Positions 1-10,235 of a DNA stretch of 64,000 nt are shown here, piece after piece. The notes beneath the pieces were generated by a model that saw only the letters and a program-made list of their open reading frames with translations, was not told where the DNA came from and did no database searches. Position 1 is the stretch's first letter. Every line of letters starts with the position of its first letter. The stretch lies in contig NZ_ARXS01000014.1 of the NCBI RefSeq assembly GCF_025532145.1, positions 1 through 64,000 on the forward strand, in the 5' to 3' direction. The DNA is from Alloalcanivorax balearicus MACL04 (GTDB lineage Bacteria; Pseudomonadota; Gammaproteobacteria; Pseudomonadales; Alcanivoracaceae). Both the position numbers and the translations under genes were made by a program.

Positions 1-2
1 GG

Positions 3-176
3 GAACACATCCGCCGTTACATGGAGGAGGGAGGTCCGCCGCTGCAGCCGGGTGATCAGTTGCGTAGGGTCAACCGCGACAAACTACCGGAATTTCCACC
101 AGAAGTGGTCGAGGTCGCCGGAGGTCCGGCGTTGACGGAAGAAGAGTTGGCACAGTGGACACGGCCACAAGAGTAG
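3..176 (+). CDS. C-terminal end of an unidentified protein (partial)
   Basis: An open frame enters from the left edge and ends at TAG 174-176, giving the last 57 residues of a protein. The visible tail is hydrophilic and rich in Pro, Glu and Arg, with no membrane segment or motif I recognise. It contains the short pieces PPLQPGDQLRRVNRDKLPEF and TEEELAQWTRPQE. It runs in the same direction as the histidine kinase gene at 419 but is separated from it by about 240 bases. No function can be assigned from this fragment. Confidence 0.5.
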   Translation, partial: EHIRRYMEEGGPPLQPGDQLRRVNRDKLPEFPPEVVEVAGGPALTEEELAQWTRPQE

Positions 177-418
177 CGTCAGTCGTCGTGGAGAGACAGC
201 CGAACCATTGACTCGGCTTGGTATCCGACGGGATTTCCTGGTCAAGTCTCCAAAAGAGCGCAATGTGCGCCATCTCACATTTTCTTGCCCTTCCCATCAC
301 GGAACTCCGCTTAGGGTTTGGCCCTTTCGTCCTTTCTGTTAGCCTACGAATTTAGTCTTATTCCCGTTTTGGGGGGAATACAACAAAAGCGCCTGTAGGC
401 ACGCATGGGGACGCGTTA
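177..418. other. Intergenic region ahead of the signalling cassette
   Basis: About 240 bases with no convincing gene. The last 100 bases are more AT-rich than the coding flanks and include a run of G followed by AATACAACAAAAG, so a promoter for the downstream kinase gene may lie here. I cannot identify a clear -35/-10 pair. Short open frames on the minus strand here have atypical composition and overlap the end of the upstream gene. Confidence 0.3.
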
Positions 419-3400
419 ATGAGGTGGTTTCAGAATCTGTCCGTCCGGCTGAAGATTCTCGCCGTGGCGGTTTTGGGGATTGTGCTTTTTCTCGCTTACT
501 TTTTGTACAGCTACTATATCGCCGCGACCAATATCGACCACTTGAGCCGCATCGAGAACCATGATTTTCCGGTGCTGGAGCTGGTGAACGCCAACAATCT
601 CGAGTTCGTGGGGATCGCCGACGCTTACAGTACGGCCATCGCCCAGATCGACGAGCGGCCGCTGGATGAGGCCAGGGTGCACTCGGACCAGTTTCTGGAG
701 CGGCTTGGCGATATTGATCGGCTGGATCCGGCGTTGACGGATGATGTGGACAAAATCCGCATGTCTTTCATCGACTACCTGAATGAAGCGAATGGTCTCG
801 CTCAGGCGCTGATTGAAGACCCCATGACCCTGGTAAACAGCTACGCCTGGCTGGATCGGGTGGAGTTGCTGGAGCGTCAGTTCAAGGAGGTGCAGGACGA
901 GTTCCAGGCAAAGCGCTACGAGGCTTTCCGAGACACTCTGCTGCGCAGCCGTGAGGATAATCGCAGCACGCAGATGATCGGTCTGGCGCTGGGCGTGATG
1001 GCCTTTACCCTGCTTGGCTGGATCGCCCTGCGAGTGACGCGCTCCATCACCAGGCCATTGGAGGATGCGGTGGGGGCCGCGGACAGTATCGCCAATGGCA
1101 ACTGGGACACCGCGATCCAGAGCGAGAGCCGGGACGAGACCGGCCATCTGATCCGTGCTATCCGCAAGATGCGGGACACCATCAAACATCGCATCGAGGA
1201 CGAAAAACGCCAGGAACAGATCAAGACCCGCCTCTCCCAACTGGGGGATCTGATGCGTGGCGACATGGCCATCGACAAGCTCGGCAGCAATCTGCTGGGC
1301 TACGTGATTCCCACCTTGAACGCGCAGATTGGTGCCTTTTATACCTTCGATGTGGAGCGCGAGCGCCTGTATATGCGCGCGGCCTATGCCATGCAGCGCC
1401 GCAAGCATCTGGCCAACGATTTCGCTCTGGGTGAGTCGCTGGTCGGCCAGTGCGGGCTCGAGGGCAAGCCGATCATTCTCGAAGAGGTCCCGGAGGATTA
1501 CATTCTGGTGTCGTCCGGCACGGGCAACGCGGTACCTCGCAATCTGATGGTCATTCCCATCTTCCATGAGGAGGAACTCAAGGGGGTGCTGGAGATCGGC
1601 TCGTTCCGGCGCTTCGAAGAGGATGACCTGACGTTCCTGGAGCAAGGGGTGGAACTGATCGGGGTGGCGCTGCATAGCGCGCAGAACCGGTTGCGTTTGG
1701 GGGAAATGCTGACCCGCACCCAGGAGCAGGCGAAGGAATTGAGCCTGCAGAAGGAGGAGATGACCCGGGCCAACCAGGATCTGGAACGCCAGGCTTCCGA
1801 GCTGGCGGCGTCCGAATCGCGCCTGCAGCAGCAACAGGAAGAGCTCAAGGCCATCAACGAGGAGCTGGAGTCGCAAACCCAGGCATTACGGGCTTCGGAG
1901 GAGTCATTGCAGGCGCAGCAGGAAGAGCTGCGGGTTACCAATGAGGAGCTGGAGGCCCAGGCGCGCATGCTCAGTGAGCAAAAAGGGGAGATGTCGCGCA
2001 AGAATACCGAGTTGGAGACGCTCCATGAGGAGCTGGAGGACAAGGTCAAGGAACTGGAGCTGTCGTCCAAGTACAAATCCGAGTTCCTCTCCACCATGTC
2101 CCACGAGTTGCGTACACCGCTGAACTCGATCCTGATTCTGTCCAACGCCCTGGGGCAGAACAAGAAAGGCAACCTGGAAGAGAAGCAGGTGGAGCATGCT
2201 CAGGTGATTCATTCCGCCGGTTCCGACCTGCTGTCACTGATCAACGACATCCTCGATATTTCCAAGATTGAGGAAGGCAAAATGGACGTGGTCATTGATG
2301 AGATCACGCCTCGGGACGTCTCTGACTACTTCCAGCGTCATTTCACCCATGTGGCTGAAAACAAGGGCGTGGGCTTCAATGTGGTGATTCAGGAGGAGGC
2401 GCCGCTGCATTTTTATACCGACAAGCAGCGGCTGGAACAGATCGTCAAGAACCTGCTCTCCAATGCTCTCAAATTCACTGATGATGGCAGCGTAACGTTG
2501 ACCATCGGCCGGCCGGCCGAGGAGGAACGCATTCCCGGGCGGACCCTGGAACGCGACAGTACCGTGTGTTTTGCCGTCACCGATACCGGTGTCGGTATTG
2601 CCGAGGATAAGCAGAAACTGATCTTCGAGGCCTTCCAGCAGGCCGATGGCACCACCAGCCGCAAATATGGCGGTACCGGACTGGGGCTGACCATTTCCAG
2701 GGAACTGGCCCGTCTGCTGGGCGGGGAAATTGGCCTGCGCAGTGATGGGCTGGGGCAGGGCGCGACCTTCACTTTGTACTTGCCGGAAGGCGAGGCGCTG
2801 GGAGCCGAGGCCGCGCTGGAGGAGAGCATGGACGTGGGCGCCAACGCCGAAGCGCACACCGCCCCCACCGCGCCCCTCGCCGTGGAGCCATCGGCGGAAG
2901 AGTATGTGGTCCGGGAGAAGACCGTGCTGGTGGTGGAGGATGATCGTGAGTTCGCCAATGTGCTGGTGGATCTGGCCGCGGACTACGGGCTGGAGAGCCA
3001 TATCTGCGTCGACGGCGAAAGCGGCCTTGAATACGCCAGCCGGTACCGTCCCAGCGCCATCATTCTGGATATTGGCCTCCCGGGTATCGATGGCTGGGAG
3101 GTAATGGAACGCCTCAAGGCGGACCCGCGCACTCAGGATATTCCGGTGCACTTCCTGTCCGGCAAGGATGAACGCAAGAAAGCGCTGGATCTGGGCGCCA
3201 TTGATTTCCTGACCAAGCCGGTCAGCCAGGAGCAGATGCTGTCCGCGTTCGGCACCATCGAGCAGGCCATCGAAAAGAATGTCCGCCGCTTGTTGGTGGT
3301 GGAAGACAGCGAGGCTCAGCACGCCAGCATCCGCGAGCTGTTCGATCAGAAGGGTGTTGAGATTACCGCGGTAACCAGCGGCGAGGAGGCATTGGCGGCG

Positions 3401-4087
3401 TTAGGCGAACGGGTCTACGACTGCATGATTCTGGACCTGACCCTGCCGGATATGACCGGCTTCGAATTGCTGGAGCGTCTGCACGAAGGTGACGAGAACG
3501 AGGCCCTGCCGGTGGTCATCTACACCGGCAAGGATCTGACCCGGGAAGAAGAGGCCAAGCTGCGCAAGTACGCGGACCGCATCATCCTCAAGACGGAGCG
3601 TTCCCACGAGCGATTGCTTAACGAGGCCTCGCTGTTCCTGCACTGGCTGGAATCCACTCTGCCGAGCCATCGGCGCGGCAATCCGGAACTGATCGAACAC
3701 CGCGATGACATTTTCGAGGGCAAGCGGCTGCTGTTGGTGGACGACGATATGCGCAACATCTATGCACTGTCCGCCCAACTGGAAGAACTGGGCTTCGATA
3801 TCGAAATCGCCAACAACGGCCGTGAAGCCATTGAAGCCCTGGATGCGTCACCGCAAACGGATATCGTACTGATGGACATCATGATGCCGGAGATGGACGG
3901 TTATCAGGCGATGGGGCACATCCGGCAGCAGCCTCAGTTCGCCGCGCTGCCGATCCTGGCCCTCACCGCCAAGGCGATGAAGGATGATCGGGCCAAGTGC
4001 CTGGAGGCGGGAGCCAATGACTACTGCTCCAAACCCATCGACATGAGCAAGCTGACCTCGCTGATGCGGGTCTGGCTGCACCGCTAG
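419..4087 (+). CDS. Membrane hybrid sensor histidine kinase with HAMP, GAF, HisKA, HATPase and three receiver domains
   Basis: The protein has 1222 residues. Membrane segments lie at about 12-34 and 186-206, with a roughly 150-residue presumably periplasmic sensor between them. HAMP follows (207-262), then a GAF-like domain (about 275-420) and a Glu/Gln-rich coiled coil (about 430-555). HisKA has the SHELRTP box with phospho-accepting His562. HATPase_c (about 668-790) shows the N box [17 protein letters not shown] and GGTGLGL. Three receivers follow, with acceptor Asp at 884, 1006 and 1153. The second has Lys-Thr (KTE, 1058-1060) instead of the usual Lys-Pro. This is the first gene of a tightly spaced run (CheR gap 11 nt), so it probably signals to the downstream receiver proteins. 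The start is ATG 419 with GGGGA about 8 nt upstream. Confidence 0.93.
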   Translation: MRWFQNLSVRLKILAVAVLGIVLFLAYFLYSYYIAATNIDHLSRIENHDFPVLELVNANNLEFVGIADAYSTAIAQIDERPLDEARVHSDQFLERLGDIDRLDPALTDDVDKIRMSFIDYLNEANGLAQALIEDPMTLVNSYAWLDRVELLERQFKEVQDEFQAKRYEAFRDTLLRSREDNRSTQMIGLALGVMAFTLLGWIALRVTRSITRPLEDAVGAADSIANGNWDTAIQSESRDETGHLIRAIRKMRDTIKHRIEDEKRQEQIKTRLSQLGDLMRGDMAIDKLGSNLLGYVIPTLNAQIGAFYTFDVERERLYMRAAYAMQRRKHLANDFALGESLVGQCGLEGKPIILEEVPEDYILVSSGTGNAVPRNLMVIPIFHEEELKGVLEIGSFRRFEEDDLTFLEQGVELIGVALHSAQNRLRLGEMLTRTQEQAKELSLQKEEMTRANQDLERQASELAASESRLQQQQEELKAINEELESQTQALRASEESLQAQQEELRVTNEELEAQARMLSEQKGEMSRKNTELETLHEELEDKVKELELSSKYKSEFLSTMSHELRTPLNSILILSNALGQNKKGNLEEKQVEHAQVIHSAGSDLLSLINDILDISKIEEGKMDVVIDEITPRDVSDYFQRHFTHVAENKGVGFNVVIQEEAPLHFYTDKQRLEQIVKNLLSNALKFTDDGSVTLTIGRPAEEERIPGRTLERDSTVCFAVTDTGVGIAEDKQKLIFEAFQQADGTTSRKYGGTGLGLTISRELARLLGGEIGLRSDGLGQGATFTLYLPEGEALGAEAALEESMDVGANAEAHTAPTAPLAVEPSAEEYVVREKTVLVVEDDREFANVLVDLAADYGLESHICVDGESGLEYASRYRPSAIILDIGLPGIDGWEVMERLKADPRTQDIPVHFLSGKDERKKALDLGAIDFLTKPVSQEQMLSAFGTIEQAIEKNVRRLLVVEDSEAQHASIRELFDQKGVEITAVTSGEEALAALGERVYDCMILDLTLPDMTGFELLERLHEGDENEALPVVIYTGKDLTREEEAKLRKYADRIILKTERSHERLLNEASLFLHWLESTLPSHRRGNPELIEHRDDIFEGKRLLLVDDDMRNIYALSAQLEELGFDIEIANNGREAIEALDASPQTDIVLMDIMMPEMDGYQAMGHIRQQPQFAALPILALTAKAMKDDRAKCLEAGANDYCSKPIDMSKLTSLMRVWLHR

Positions 4088-4098
4088 GAGGGCATTCC

Positions 4099-4965
4099 GT
4101 GCAGCAGTCCATGGACGTGATCGACGACGATCAGATTCAAATCGAGGACATCGAGATCCGCTTGCTGCTGGAGGCGATCTATCAGCTCTACGGCTATGAT
4201 TTTCGCGCCTACAGCCGGGCTTCCATGCGGCGCAGGGTGATGCATCGGCTGGCCATGTCCGGCTTTCCCTCGGTGACGCAAATGACAGAACGAGTGCTGC
4301 GTGATCGTCAGTTTTTCGTCATTTTGCTCAATGATCTCACCGTCAACGTGACTGAGATGTACCGGGATCCGGAATTTTATCGCGCCTTCCGCGAGGAGGT
4401 GATTCCGGTATTGAAGACTTTTCCGTTCATCAAGATTTGGCATGCCGGTTGCTCCACCGGCGAGGAAATTTATTCCATGGCCATTCTGCTGGAGGAGGAG
4501 GGGCTATACGACCGGGCCATGTTGTACGCCACCGATATCGACAAGAATGTACTGATGGCGGCGAAGAAGGGTATCTATCCCATCGATGCCTTCAAGCAGT
4601 ATACCGAGAACTACCGCCGGGCCGGCGGCCGCAAGTCGCTGTCGGAGTACGCCACGGCGCGTTACGACAGCGTGATCATGGAACAACGGTTAAAGCGCAA
4701 CATTGTTTTTGCCGATCATGATCTGGCCACGGACCAGGTGTTCGGCGAGATGCACGTGATCTTGTGCCGCAATGTACTGATCTACTTTGACCGGCCGTTA
4801 CAGGAACGGGTGATCCGCCTGTTCGACGACAGCCTGGATCTGGGCGGTTTCCTTTGCCTGGGGACCAAGGAAAGTCTGCGTTTCAGTGGGAACGAAGACG
4901 CTTTCGATGTGATCAACAAGTCACTGCGCATCTTCCGTAAGCGACAGATCCCACATAACGCCTAA
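4099..4965 (+). CDS. cheR: CheR-type protein-glutamate O-methyltransferase
   Basis: A 288-residue SAM-dependent methyltransferase of the CheR family, which methylates glutamates in chemoreceptor signalling helices. The N-terminal helical domain includes SRASMRRRVMHRL (about residues 40-52). The Rossmann domain has the SAM loop HAGCSTGEEIYS (about 115) and the family motif CRNVLIYFD (about 221). The start is GTG 4099, preceded by a strong AGGAGGGC. No MCP, CheA or CheW gene is present in the window, so its substrate is not the usual one by position. The Glu/Gln-rich coiled coil of the neighbouring kinase is a plausible target, by inference only. Confidence 0.92.
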   Translation: MQQSMDVIDDDQIQIEDIEIRLLLEAIYQLYGYDFRAYSRASMRRRVMHRLAMSGFPSVTQMTERVLRDRQFFVILLNDLTVNVTEMYRDPEFYRAFREEVIPVLKTFPFIKIWHAGCSTGEEIYSMAILLEEEGLYDRAMLYATDIDKNVLMAAKKGIYPIDAFKQYTENYRRAGGRKSLSEYATARYDSVIMEQRLKRNIVFADHDLATDQVFGEMHVILCRNVLIYFDRPLQERVIRLFDDSLDLGGFLCLGTKESLRFSGNEDAFDVINKSLRIFRKRQIPHNA

Positions 4966-4975
4966 ACCGAGAAGA

Positions 4976-5470
4976 ATGATGATCGAGCAGAAGCTGCTTT
5001 TGGTCGATGACCAACCCGCCAATCTGGTATCTCTGGAAGCCATTCTGGAGGAGGAAGGACGCGTGTTGCTCAAGGCCGAGTCCGGTCAGGCCGCCTTGAG
5101 GATCATGCTCAGGGAGGACATTTCCCTGGTGCTGCTGGATGTGCAGATGCCAGGCATGGACGGTTTCGAAGTGGCGGAGCTGATGCGTCAGCGCAAGGAT
5201 ACCCAGACCATTCCGATTATTTTCGTGACGGCTATCTCCAAAGAGAAAAAGTACGTCTTCAAGGGCTATCAGGCCGGCGCCGTGGATTACCTGTTCAAGC
5301 CGCTGGATCCGCTGATTCTGAAAAGTAAAGTCAACTTCTTCCTGGAACTGGACCGGCAACGCCGGGACCTGCTTGCCAAACTGAAGGAAGCCCAGGCCCA
5401 CCGCGCCGCCTATGAGGCGGAGAAGGCCCGCATGCAACGGGAACGTGGAGGCGGCTCCGGTACCGCCTGA
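4976..5470 (+). CDS. Single-domain response regulator with C-terminal coiled coil
   Basis: 164 residues. A CheY-like receiver (about 5-125) has the acidic pocket DD at 11-12, acceptor Asp55 in LLLDVQMPG and the conserved Lys108 in LFKPL. A charged helical tail (about 115-160) follows and there is no DNA-binding output. It lies 10 nt after cheR and is probably phosphorylated by the hybrid kinase. Its receiver is strikingly similar to that of the PilZ-linked regulator at 6138 (shared [16 protein letters not shown] and GAVDYLFKP), suggesting a local duplication. ATG 4979 is an alternative start with better spacing to GAGAAG. Confidence 0.88.
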   Translation: MMIEQKLLLVDDQPANLVSLEAILEEEGRVLLKAESGQAALRIMLREDISLVLLDVQMPGMDGFEVAELMRQRKDTQTIPIIFVTAISKEKKYVFKGYQAGAVDYLFKPLDPLILKSKVNFFLELDRQRRDLLAKLKEAQAHRAAYEAEKARMQRERGGGSGTA

Positions 5471-5560
5471 AGACGATAAGGCGGGGAGCAGGAGCGAAAG
5501 GGAGCGGATGGCAATGACACAACACCGGCAAGCCAGTGGGCACGGTACCGGCCGGGCGCC

Positions 5561-6136
5561 ATGCGCCGGACGATGAAAGCGGTGGTAATGGGGGCGTCCT
5601 GGGGAGGATTGAACGCCTTCTCCACGATTCTCGCTGGTTTGCCGGCGAGGTTTCCGGCCGCTGTGCTGCTGGTTCAGCACCAGCACGCCAGCGCCGACAA
5701 CCGGCTGGCGTGGCTGTTGTCCCGCTACAGCACCTTGCCGGTGCGGGCTCCGGAGGACAAAGAGGAGATTTTGCCCGGTCACGTATATGTGGCGCCGCCG
5801 GGGTACCACATGCTGGTCAACGAGGATGACACCGTGGCACTTTCCACCTATCGGCCGGTGCATTTTTCCCGGCCGTCCATTGATGAGCTGTTCTTCTCCG
5901 CGGGACATGCCTATGGCGCGGCGCTGGTTGGCGTATTGTTGACCGGCGCCAACGACGACGGCTCCGACGGTCTTGATTATATCCGTCGGCGCGGCGGCCA
6001 CACCCTGGTGCAGTCACCGCAAAGCAGCGAGGCGCCGGTGATGCCCGAGGCGGCGATAATAAAAGGCGCGGCGCGGGAGGTGCTCGATCTGGAACGGATC
6101 GGGCCGTACCTGGCGGACTATTTGGTTGGGCTGTGA
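5561..6136 (+). CDS. cheB: CheB-type protein-glutamate methylesterase without receiver domain
   Basis: 191 residues, essentially the CheB catalytic domain alone; classical CheB has an N-terminal receiver and about 350 residues. The nucleophile is Ser13 in GASWGG, the catalytic His is His40 in LVQHQH, and the Asp is Asp132 in TGANDDG. The family removes methyl groups (and amides) from receptor glutamates, opposing CheR. With no attached receiver, control could come from the separate receiver proteins on either side. ATG 5573 is an equally reasonable start (MKAVVMGAS). The stop lies 1 nt before the next start codon, which indicates cotranscription. Confidence 0.9.
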   Translation: MRRTMKAVVMGASWGGLNAFSTILAGLPARFPAAVLLVQHQHASADNRLAWLLSRYSTLPVRAPEDKEEILPGHVYVAPPGYHMLVNEDDTVALSTYRPVHFSRPSIDELFFSAGHAYGAALVGVLLTGANDDGSDGLDYIRRRGGHTLVQSPQSSEAPVMPEAAIIKGAAREVLDLERIGPYLADYLVGL

Positions 6137-6137
6137 C

Positions 6138-7271
6138 ATGAAAAAACAGAATATTCTGGTTGTGGACGACCGTCAGGAGAACCTGGTCGCCATGGAAGCG
6201 GTGCTGGAGGGGGAGGACCGTAACCTGATCATGGCGAAATCCGGTGATGAGGCCCTGGCGCGGGCGCTCAAATATGACCTGGCCCTGATTCTACTCGACG
6301 TGCAGATGCCGGACATGGATGGCTTCGAGGTAGCCACGCTGTTGCGACAGAACCGCCGTACCCGGCACATTCCCATTATTTTCGTCACCGCCATTTCCAA
6401 GGATCAGAGCTACGTCTTCAAGGGTTATCAGCACGGAGCGGTGGACTACCTGTTCAAGCCGGTCGATGAACAGATTCTGGAAGCCAAGGTCAATATCTTC
6501 CTGGAGCTGGACCGTCAGCGCTGGCGCTTGCAGCAGGCCGTGGTGCAGATGAAGCGGCTCAAGGACGAGAACGAGCGTTTGCTGCAAGCCCTTGGCGACG
6601 CCGTCATCGGCACCGACGCGGAAGGCGTGGTCAGTTTCTGTAACGCTTCCGCCTGTGCATTGTTGGACCGCGAACGGGATTCGCTGCTGAGCCGGCCGAT
6701 CACGCAAGTACTGCCTATCGTCACAGGTGACGACAGCAACGCAAGCTGGCAGGATAGCCCCATATTCGCCCGCTGCTCGCAAGGGGAAGCCTGGGAAGGC
6801 GATCTAACCCTGGAAAGCGGCAGCGAGGAAGCGCCTCAATACTTGCGGGTTCACGCCAATCCGGTGTGTCGTCAGGACGATCCGTTCACCGGGACGGTCT
6901 TCGTACTGCGACCGCGCCATGGCGAGGAACCGATGCGCGGGCCGGAACGCCGCAAGCATCCCCGTAAACAGATGTTTCGGGAATTGGTGGTGTTTGATCG
7001 CGGCACCGGTGGTAATGTGGGCAGGCTGACTAATCTGAGCCTGGGTGGGTTCCGGCTGGCCATGCGCCGTGATGCGGCGCCCGGCGAACACTGGGAACTG
7101 GGCATGGTGCTTCCGGATCGAATCGGAGACGTGAACACCATGAGCTTCGATGCCCGGGTGGTGTGGAGTGAGCAGGGAACCGGTCCTTCGGAGTATCACG
7201 GGGGATTCCAGTTCCTGGATCTCTCGGAGGCGAATCGGGAGATTGTGGAGACGTTAATGAACAGGTATTGA
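6138..7271 (+). CDS. Response regulator with receiver, PAS and PilZ domains
   Basis: 377 residues from ATG 6138. The receiver (about 5-125) has Asp54 in LLDVQMPDM and a Lys in LFKPV. A helical linker leads to a PAS-like domain (about 145-260; [16 protein letters not shown]-type core). The C-terminal PilZ domain (about 272-375) carries the c-di-GMP-binding signatures RRKHPR and NLSLGG. The protein is therefore expected to combine phosphorylation with c-di-GMP sensing. It follows cheB almost without a gap, and gspE begins 2 nt after its stop, so it is the physical link between the signalling cassette and the secretion genes. Confidence 0.9.
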   Translation: MKKQNILVVDDRQENLVAMEAVLEGEDRNLIMAKSGDEALARALKYDLALILLDVQMPDMDGFEVATLLRQNRRTRHIPIIFVTAISKDQSYVFKGYQHGAVDYLFKPVDEQILEAKVNIFLELDRQRWRLQQAVVQMKRLKDENERLLQALGDAVIGTDAEGVVSFCNASACALLDRERDSLLSRPITQVLPIVTGDDSNASWQDSPIFARCSQGEAWEGDLTLESGSEEAPQYLRVHANPVCRQDDPFTGTVFVLRPRHGEEPMRGPERRKHPRKQMFRELVVFDRGTGGNVGRLTNLSLGGFRLAMRRDAAPGEHWELGMVLPDRIGDVNTMSFDARVVWSEQGTGPSEYHGGFQFLDLSEANREIVETLMNRY

Positions 7272-7273
7272 CC

Positions 7274-8803
7274 ATGAGCGAAGCAGTCCTGGAAGGCACC
7301 GAAGAACGGCAACCGGCCGATATGGAAGAAATGCAGGATGGCCCCTTGCTGTTGCCCTACGGTTTCGCGCGCCGCTTCGGTGTGCTGCTGAGGGAGAAAG
7401 AAGGGCGCCAGGAGTTATGCTGCCGCCGTGGCGCGAATCTGTCCGCGCTGTCCGAGGTGCAACGCTGGCTGGGCGCCTTGCCCCCGGTGGTGACGTTGGA
7501 TGACGGCGCTTTCAATACCGCCATGGCGCTGACCTATGAGCAGCAGCGTGGTGCCGCGGCGGAAGCCGCCGACAACCTGGAAGGCCTGGACCTGGCCAGT
7601 CTGGCGGATTCTCTGCCGGAAACCTCTGATCTGCTGGAGCAGGAAGACGACGCTCCGATCATTCGCCTGATCAATGCCCTGTTTCAGGAAGCGATCCGCG
7701 AGAACGCTTCCGATATCCATATCGAAACCTTTGAACGCCGCCTGGTGGTGCGCATGCGCGTGGACGGTGTGCTGCGCGAAGTGCTGACGCCGAAACGGGA
7801 GCTGGCGCCGCTGCTGGTATCCCGGATCAAGGTCATGGCGCGCATGGACATCGCTGAGAAACGGGTTCCCCAGGACGGCCGTATTTCCCTGCGGCTCGGC
7901 GGTCGCGATGTGGACGTGCGGGTATCGACCATGCCCTCCAGCAATGGTGAACGGGTGGTGCTGCGTCTGCTGGACAAGCAGGCCGGGCGGCTGCAAGTCT
8001 CCCATCTGGGCATGGGCAAAGAGTGCGATTCGCGCATGCGCGAACTGATCCACAAACCCCACGGCATCATTCTGGTTACCGGACCCACCGGTTCCGGTAA
8101 AACCACCACGCTGTACGCTTCCCTGACCGAACTGAACGAATCCACCCGTAATATCCTGACCGTGGAAGACCCCATCGAATATCAGCTCGAAGGGATCGGC
8201 CAGACCCAGGTCAACTCCAAGGTGGACATGACCTTCGCCCGTGGTTTGCGTGCGATTCTCCGCCAGGACCCGGATGTGGTGATGGTGGGGGAGATTCGGG
8301 ACCTGGAAACCGCCGAAATCGCGGTGCAGGCATCACTGACCGGGCACTTGGTGCTTTCCACCCTGCACACCAATACCGCGGTGGGCGCGGTGACCCGTCT
8401 TCAGGACATGGGTATTGAACCGTTTCTGCTCTCCAGTTCCCTGCTCGGAGCCCTGGCCCAACGGCTGGTGAGAGTGCTTTGCGATGACTGTAAGGAAGGC
8501 CATGAGCCAACCGAAAGCGAGCGCGAATTAATGGGGTTGGCGCCAGACCAGGAAGCCACTCTGTATCGTCCGGTGGGCTGTGAACAGTGTAATCATCAAG
8601 GTTATCGCGGGCGTACCGGCATCTATGAGCTGGTGATTATTGATGAGCCCATGCGTCAGTTGATCCATGATCGCGCCGGCGAACTGAAACTGGCCCGCCA
8701 TGCCCGCACGCTGACGCCGAGTATCCGTGATGACGGCTGGCGCAAAGTGCTGGCTGGAGAAACCACCATCGAGGAAGTGCTGCGGGTCACTCGGGAAGAC
8801 TGA
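7274..8803 (+). CDS. gspE: Type II secretion system ATPase GspE
   Basis: 509 residues, close to the usual GspE length. The N-terminal domain binds GspL. The ATPase core has the Walker A loop [10 protein letters not shown] at about 270, Walker B VMVGEIRD, and a zinc-binding Cys tetrad (CDDC and CEQC, about 400-440) typical of GspE. It powers pseudopilus assembly at the inner membrane. The start ATG 7274 lies 2 nt after the PilZ regulator gene, with only a weak AGG upstream, so translation may be coupled. A 167-base gap separates it from gspF. Confidence 0.96.
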   Translation: MSEAVLEGTEERQPADMEEMQDGPLLLPYGFARRFGVLLREKEGRQELCCRRGANLSALSEVQRWLGALPPVVTLDDGAFNTAMALTYEQQRGAAAEAADNLEGLDLASLADSLPETSDLLEQEDDAPIIRLINALFQEAIRENASDIHIETFERRLVVRMRVDGVLREVLTPKRELAPLLVSRIKVMARMDIAEKRVPQDGRISLRLGGRDVDVRVSTMPSSNGERVVLRLLDKQAGRLQVSHLGMGKECDSRMRELIHKPHGIILVTGPTGSGKTTTLYASLTELNESTRNILTVEDPIEYQLEGIGQTQVNSKVDMTFARGLRAILRQDPDVVMVGEIRDLETAEIAVQASLTGHLVLSTLHTNTAVGAVTRLQDMGIEPFLLSSSLLGALAQRLVRVLCDDCKEGHEPTESERELMGLAPDQEATLYRPVGCEQCNHQGYRGRTGIYELVIIDEPMRQLIHDRAGELKLARHARTLTPSIRDDGWRKVLAGETTIEEVLRVTRED

Positions 8804-8970
8804 TTCGCCGCCTTCAATAAGACGCCGGAAAGGCGCATGGAGAAATGTCGTGAAGTATGGAATTCGAGCAATCGGAGACGGCCCGCAAGCGCCTGTCATG
8901 CAACGGTCATGGTTTGCGGTGACAGTGCCCCCACTTTGCGCCTCTGGGCACGCAGTAACAGGCCGCCATC

Positions 8971-10191
8971 ATGCCCGCGTTTGAATACCGTTCCCTGGAT
9001 CACCGGGGCAAAGTCAAAAAAGGCACCGCCGAGGCCGACAGCGCCCGCCAGGTCCGCCAACAGCTGCGTGACAAGGGCTGGGTGCCGCTGGAAGTGGTGG
9101 AAACCCGCGACCGGGGCGGGCAGGGCGGACTGCGTCTCTCCGGCGGCTCCAACAAACTCAAGGGTGGCGAGCAGGCGTTGGTGACTCGCCAACTGGCGAC
9201 ACTGCTCAAATCCGGTCTGCCGGTGGAGCAGGCACTTTCCGCGGTGGCCAAGCAGGCCGCCAACCCGCGTGTCGAACGGATTATGATGGCGGTTCGCGCC
9301 AAGGTTCTGGAGGGCTTCAGTCTGGCCCGCGCCTTGGCGGAGTTCCCCCGTGCCTTCCCGGAAATGTATCGGGCCACGGTGGCGGCCGGCGAGCAAAGCG
9401 GCCACCTGGAGCAGGTGCTCGAGCAATTGGCCGATTACCTGGAAACCCGCCATGACACCGGCCGTTCGGTGTCGCAAGCGATGATTTACCCGGCTTTCAT
9501 CATGGTCTTTTCCATGGTGTTGATCGGCTTTCTGATGACTTTCGTGGTGCCCAAGATGGTGGCGGTGTTTGAAAACCGCGATCAGAAACTGCCCGCCATT
9601 ACCGAGGTGGTGATCTGGCTCAGTGATTTTTCCCGCGACTGGGGCTGGCTGGTGGTGCTGGTTGTGATCGGCGCCATCACGTTGTTTGCCCGGGCCCTGC
9701 GCGAACCCGGGTTTCGCCTGCGCGTGCATCGGCGTTTGGTCAATATCCCTTTGGTGGGCACCATGCTGCGCGCTTCGGACGCCGCCCGCCTGGCCAGCAC
9801 CCTGGGCATTCTCGGGCGCTCCGGCGTACCGTTGGTGGATGCTCTGTTCATTGCCGCCCAGGTGGTCGGCAATCTGGCCATCCGCGAGGCGGTCAAGAAT
9901 GCGGCGGCGCGGGTTCGCGAGGGCGGCAACCTCAGCCGCGCGCTGGACAAGAGCGGGTTCTTCCCGCCCATGCTGGTGCAGATGATCGCCAGCGGCGAGA
10001 CCTCCGGCGAGCTGGATCATATGCTCACCCGAGCGGCGGATTACCAGGAACGGGAGCTCAATAGTACGGTCAGTACTCTTGTGGGGCTGCTGGGGCCGAT
10101 CATGCTGCTGGTGATGGCGGGATTCGTGATTATGATTGTCCTGGCGGTGATGCTGCCGATCATGCAGATGAACAATTTCATGGCGGGATAA
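8971..10191 (+). CDS. gspF: Type II secretion system inner-membrane platform protein GspF
   Basis: 406 residues with the two tandem T2SSF domains (about 70-195 and 272-395) and three membrane segments, at about 170-192, 222-244 and 372-395. It starts with the family-typical PAFEYRSLD and has GEQSGHLE and SGETSGELD, the duplicated loop motifs. GspF is the polytopic core of the assembly platform that contacts GspE and GspL. The 167 bases upstream contain no gene I can support. Confidence 0.96.
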   Translation: MPAFEYRSLDHRGKVKKGTAEADSARQVRQQLRDKGWVPLEVVETRDRGGQGGLRLSGGSNKLKGGEQALVTRQLATLLKSGLPVEQALSAVAKQAANPRVERIMMAVRAKVLEGFSLARALAEFPRAFPEMYRATVAAGEQSGHLEQVLEQLADYLETRHDTGRSVSQAMIYPAFIMVFSMVLIGFLMTFVVPKMVAVFENRDQKLPAITEVVIWLSDFSRDWGWLVVLVVIGAITLFARALREPGFRLRVHRRLVNIPLVGTMLRASDAARLASTLGILGRSGVPLVDALFIAAQVVGNLAIREAVKNAAARVREGGNLSRALDKSGFFPPMLVQMIASGETSGELDHMLTRAADYQERELNSTVSTLVGLLGPIMLLVMAGFVIMIVLAVMLPIMQMNNFMAG

Positions 10192-10235
10192 TCCCCTTTT
10201 TCTCAGGTGCTCGATAACGTAAAGAAGGTGAACAG

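Noticed and set aside
416-1876. A 486-codon open frame on the minus strand opposite the hybrid kinase
   Set aside because: The composition is typical of antisense to Glu-rich coding sequence, and the kinase on the other strand is unambiguous.
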